DNA from: an uncultured Geobacteraceae bacterium
GTDB taxonomy: Bacteria > Desulfobacterota > Desulfuromonadia > Geobacterales > Pseudopelobacteraceae
Assembly (NCBI GenBank): GCA_903939115.1
Contig: CAJAFV010000036.1
Span: 1 to 64,000, forward strand
Reading direction: 5' to 3'
DNA length: 64,000 bases
The notes under the pieces are model-generated. The model made no database searches. It was not told the origin of the DNA and worked only from the letters and a program-made list of their open reading frames with translations. Below are positions 62,861 to 64,000 of the stretch, one piece after another; the stretch's first letter is position 1; each line of letters opens with the position of its first letter. Position numbers and translations under genes: made by a program.

Positions 62861-64000
62861 ATGCGTAGTGAGTTTCTCCCGTTTTCAACCCCCACAATTG
62901 AAGAAGCAGAGATCAATGAGGTGGTTGATTGTCTCCGTTCCGGCTGGATTACAACCGGTCCAAAGGTCAAGCGTTTCGAGGAGGCGTTCGGTGCATATGT
63001 TGGCGCTCCTTTTGCCGTGCCGCTCAGCTCGGCGACCGCGGGGTTACATCTTACCCTGCTGGCGCTGAAAATACAGGAGGGGGACGAGATCATCACCACG
63101 CCGATGACCTTTGTCTCCACCGTCAGTATGATTGTGCTCTGCGGAGGCACCCCGGTGTTTGCAGACATCGAGCCCGGCACGCTGAACATCGATGCCACAA
63201 AGATCCGTGAGAAGATATCCTCCCGGACCAGGGCCATCATCCCGGTTCATTTTGCCGGCCAATCATGCGACATGGACCCGATTTTTTCCCTTGCTACTGA
63301 ATTCGGCCTGACCGTGATCGAGGATGCCGCTCATGCCGCCGGCAGTGAGTATAAGGGACAACGCATCGGTTCATTGGATAGTATTTCCATCTTCTCCTTC
63401 CACCCCAATAAGAACATTACCACCGGCGAAGGGGGGATGGTCTGCACCCGTGACGAGGCGCTGGCCGAAGAGGTATCGCTGCTTAAATTTCACGGTATGA
63501 ACCGCGAAGCGTGGAAACGCTTTGCCGCAAGCGGTACTCCCAACTACGACATTGTTCTTCCCGGTTTCAAGTACAACATGATGGATATCCAGGCAGCGCT
63601 GGGAATCCATCAGCTGCCGAAGCTGGATGGCTTCATCAACAAGCGTCAGGAAATTGCTGAATTCTATTCCCATGCATTCGCCGACCTGCCGGAACTGGCT
63701 CTGCCGACTTACGCACCTTTTGTGCAGCGACATGCGTGGCATCTCTACACGCCACTCGTGAGAATCGAGAAGCTGACCATTGATCGCGATCAGTTCATGA
63801 CGGCCCTGAAACAGGAAAATATCGGTACCGGCCTCCACTATAAGGCTGTCCATCACCATACCTGGTACAAAGAGAACCTGCCGCAGCCCGAGGGATCTCT
63901 CTCCAATGCCGATTACGCCTCGGATCGGATTCTCTCATTGCCGCTTTTTCCGAAAATGACTCTGGACGATGCCAGCGATGTCGTTGAGGCAGTAAAAAGA
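62861..64000 (+). CDS. DegT/DnrJ/EryC1/StrS sugar aminotransferase, ArnB-like, partial at window end
   Basis: The frame is open from ATG 62861, behind a perfect 'aaggagg', to the window end (380 codons), so the stop lies outside. The start 'LPFSTPTIEEAEINEV' and 'GWITTGPKVKRFEEAFGAYV' are typical for ArnB-type enzymes. The PLP lysine is in 'FSFHPNKNITTGEGGM', with 'VIEDAAHAAGSEYKG' before it. The enzyme would add an amino group to a 4-keto sugar nucleotide such as UDP-Ara4O. It sits 61 bases after the ArnT-like gene and probably belongs to the same cluster. Confidence 0.92.
   Translation, partial: MRSEFLPFSTPTIEEAEINEVVDCLRSGWITTGPKVKRFEEAFGAYVGAPFAVPLSSATAGLHLTLLALKIQEGDEIITTPMTFVSTVSMIVLCGGTPVFADIEPGTLNIDATKIREKISSRTRAIIPVHFAGQSCDMDPIFSLATEFGLTVIEDAAHAAGSEYKGQRIGSLDSISIFSFHPNKNITTGEGGMVCTRDEALAEEVSLLKFHGMNREAWKRFAASGTPNYDIVLPGFKYNMMDIQAALGIHQLPKLDGFINKRQEIAEFYSHAFADLPELALPTYAPFVQRHAWHLYTPLVRIEKLTIDRDQFMTALKQENIGTGLHYKAVHHHTWYKENLPQPEGSLSNADYASDRILSLPLFPKMTLDDASDVVEAVKR

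Noticed and set aside
1..64000. CRISPR arrays, insertion sequences, prophage or ribosomal RNA
   Set aside because: No regular spaced repeats, transposase or phage genes, or rRNA segments were seen in the window.

Overview
The window looks like chromosome of a Geobacter-type bacterium (Desulfuromonadota, Geobacterales). The signs are a very high density of two-component, chemosensory and cyclic-di-GMP genes, a methyl-accepting protein with a periplasmic c-type haem motif, a GEMM-I riboswitch, and a Fe-S based lactate oxidation locus of the LutABC and Dld type. This placement is inference from gene content; no ribosomal RNA is present to confirm it.

Positions 1-6200: the end of a hybrid sensor kinase, a single-domain response regulator and a stub of an HPt domain, then on the minus strand a CheB-CheR-PAS fusion overlapping a PAS/GGDEF diguanylate cyclase. 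Positions 6200-7237 hold a YkgJ-type cysteine-cluster gene and a sparse stretch with a possible HipA remnant. Positions 7238-18773 are one chemosensory operon: HD-GYP with a receiver, two CheR proteins, a methyl-accepting receptor, a triple CheW, CheB, a lone receiver, CheA and CheW. Its likely output is c-di-GMP breakdown by the HD-GYP protein, because the cluster contains no flagellar genes. A haem-binding receptor on the minus strand follows.

Positions 21370-21948 carry a c-di-GMP riboswitch, an intrinsic terminator and a PilZ gene, so the second messenger controls the gene for its own receptor. Then come a membrane protein of unknown role and a large hybrid kinase (minus strand), followed by small conserved genes, an AEC transporter, a flavoredoxin, a DUF309 protein, an aminotransferase, oligoendopeptidase F and tRNA-Ala(GGC). 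A less gene-dense stretch (33-35 kb) follows with a zinc-ribbon protein, a short PLDc_N-like membrane protein and a lipoprotein.

Positions 35284-42538 are a minus-strand signalling operon: a receiver-GGDEF cyclase, a three-receiver hybrid kinase, CheR, a receiverless CheB, and a protein joining a DJ-1/PfpI domain to an HD-GYP phosphodiesterase. This last fusion is the most unusual protein of the window, and the operon would both make and degrade c-di-GMP.

Positions 42644-54679 hold an MFS transporter and an RfbC-like epimerase, then a lactate locus: a FadR-type regulator, a BioD/Pta-N-like ATPase, a Dld-type D-lactate dehydrogenase and lactate permease on the minus strand, and divergently LutC and a LutB-LutA fusion. 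It shows intercistronic hairpins, a repeated 11-base candidate operator, and a GC-rich palindrome inside the 3' end of lutC. The last 9 kb is mostly housekeeping: a TPR protein, IspG, prolyl-tRNA synthetase, a zinc-ribbon protein, class I fumarase, an ArnT-like glycosyltransferase and an ArnB-like aminotransferase that runs off the end.
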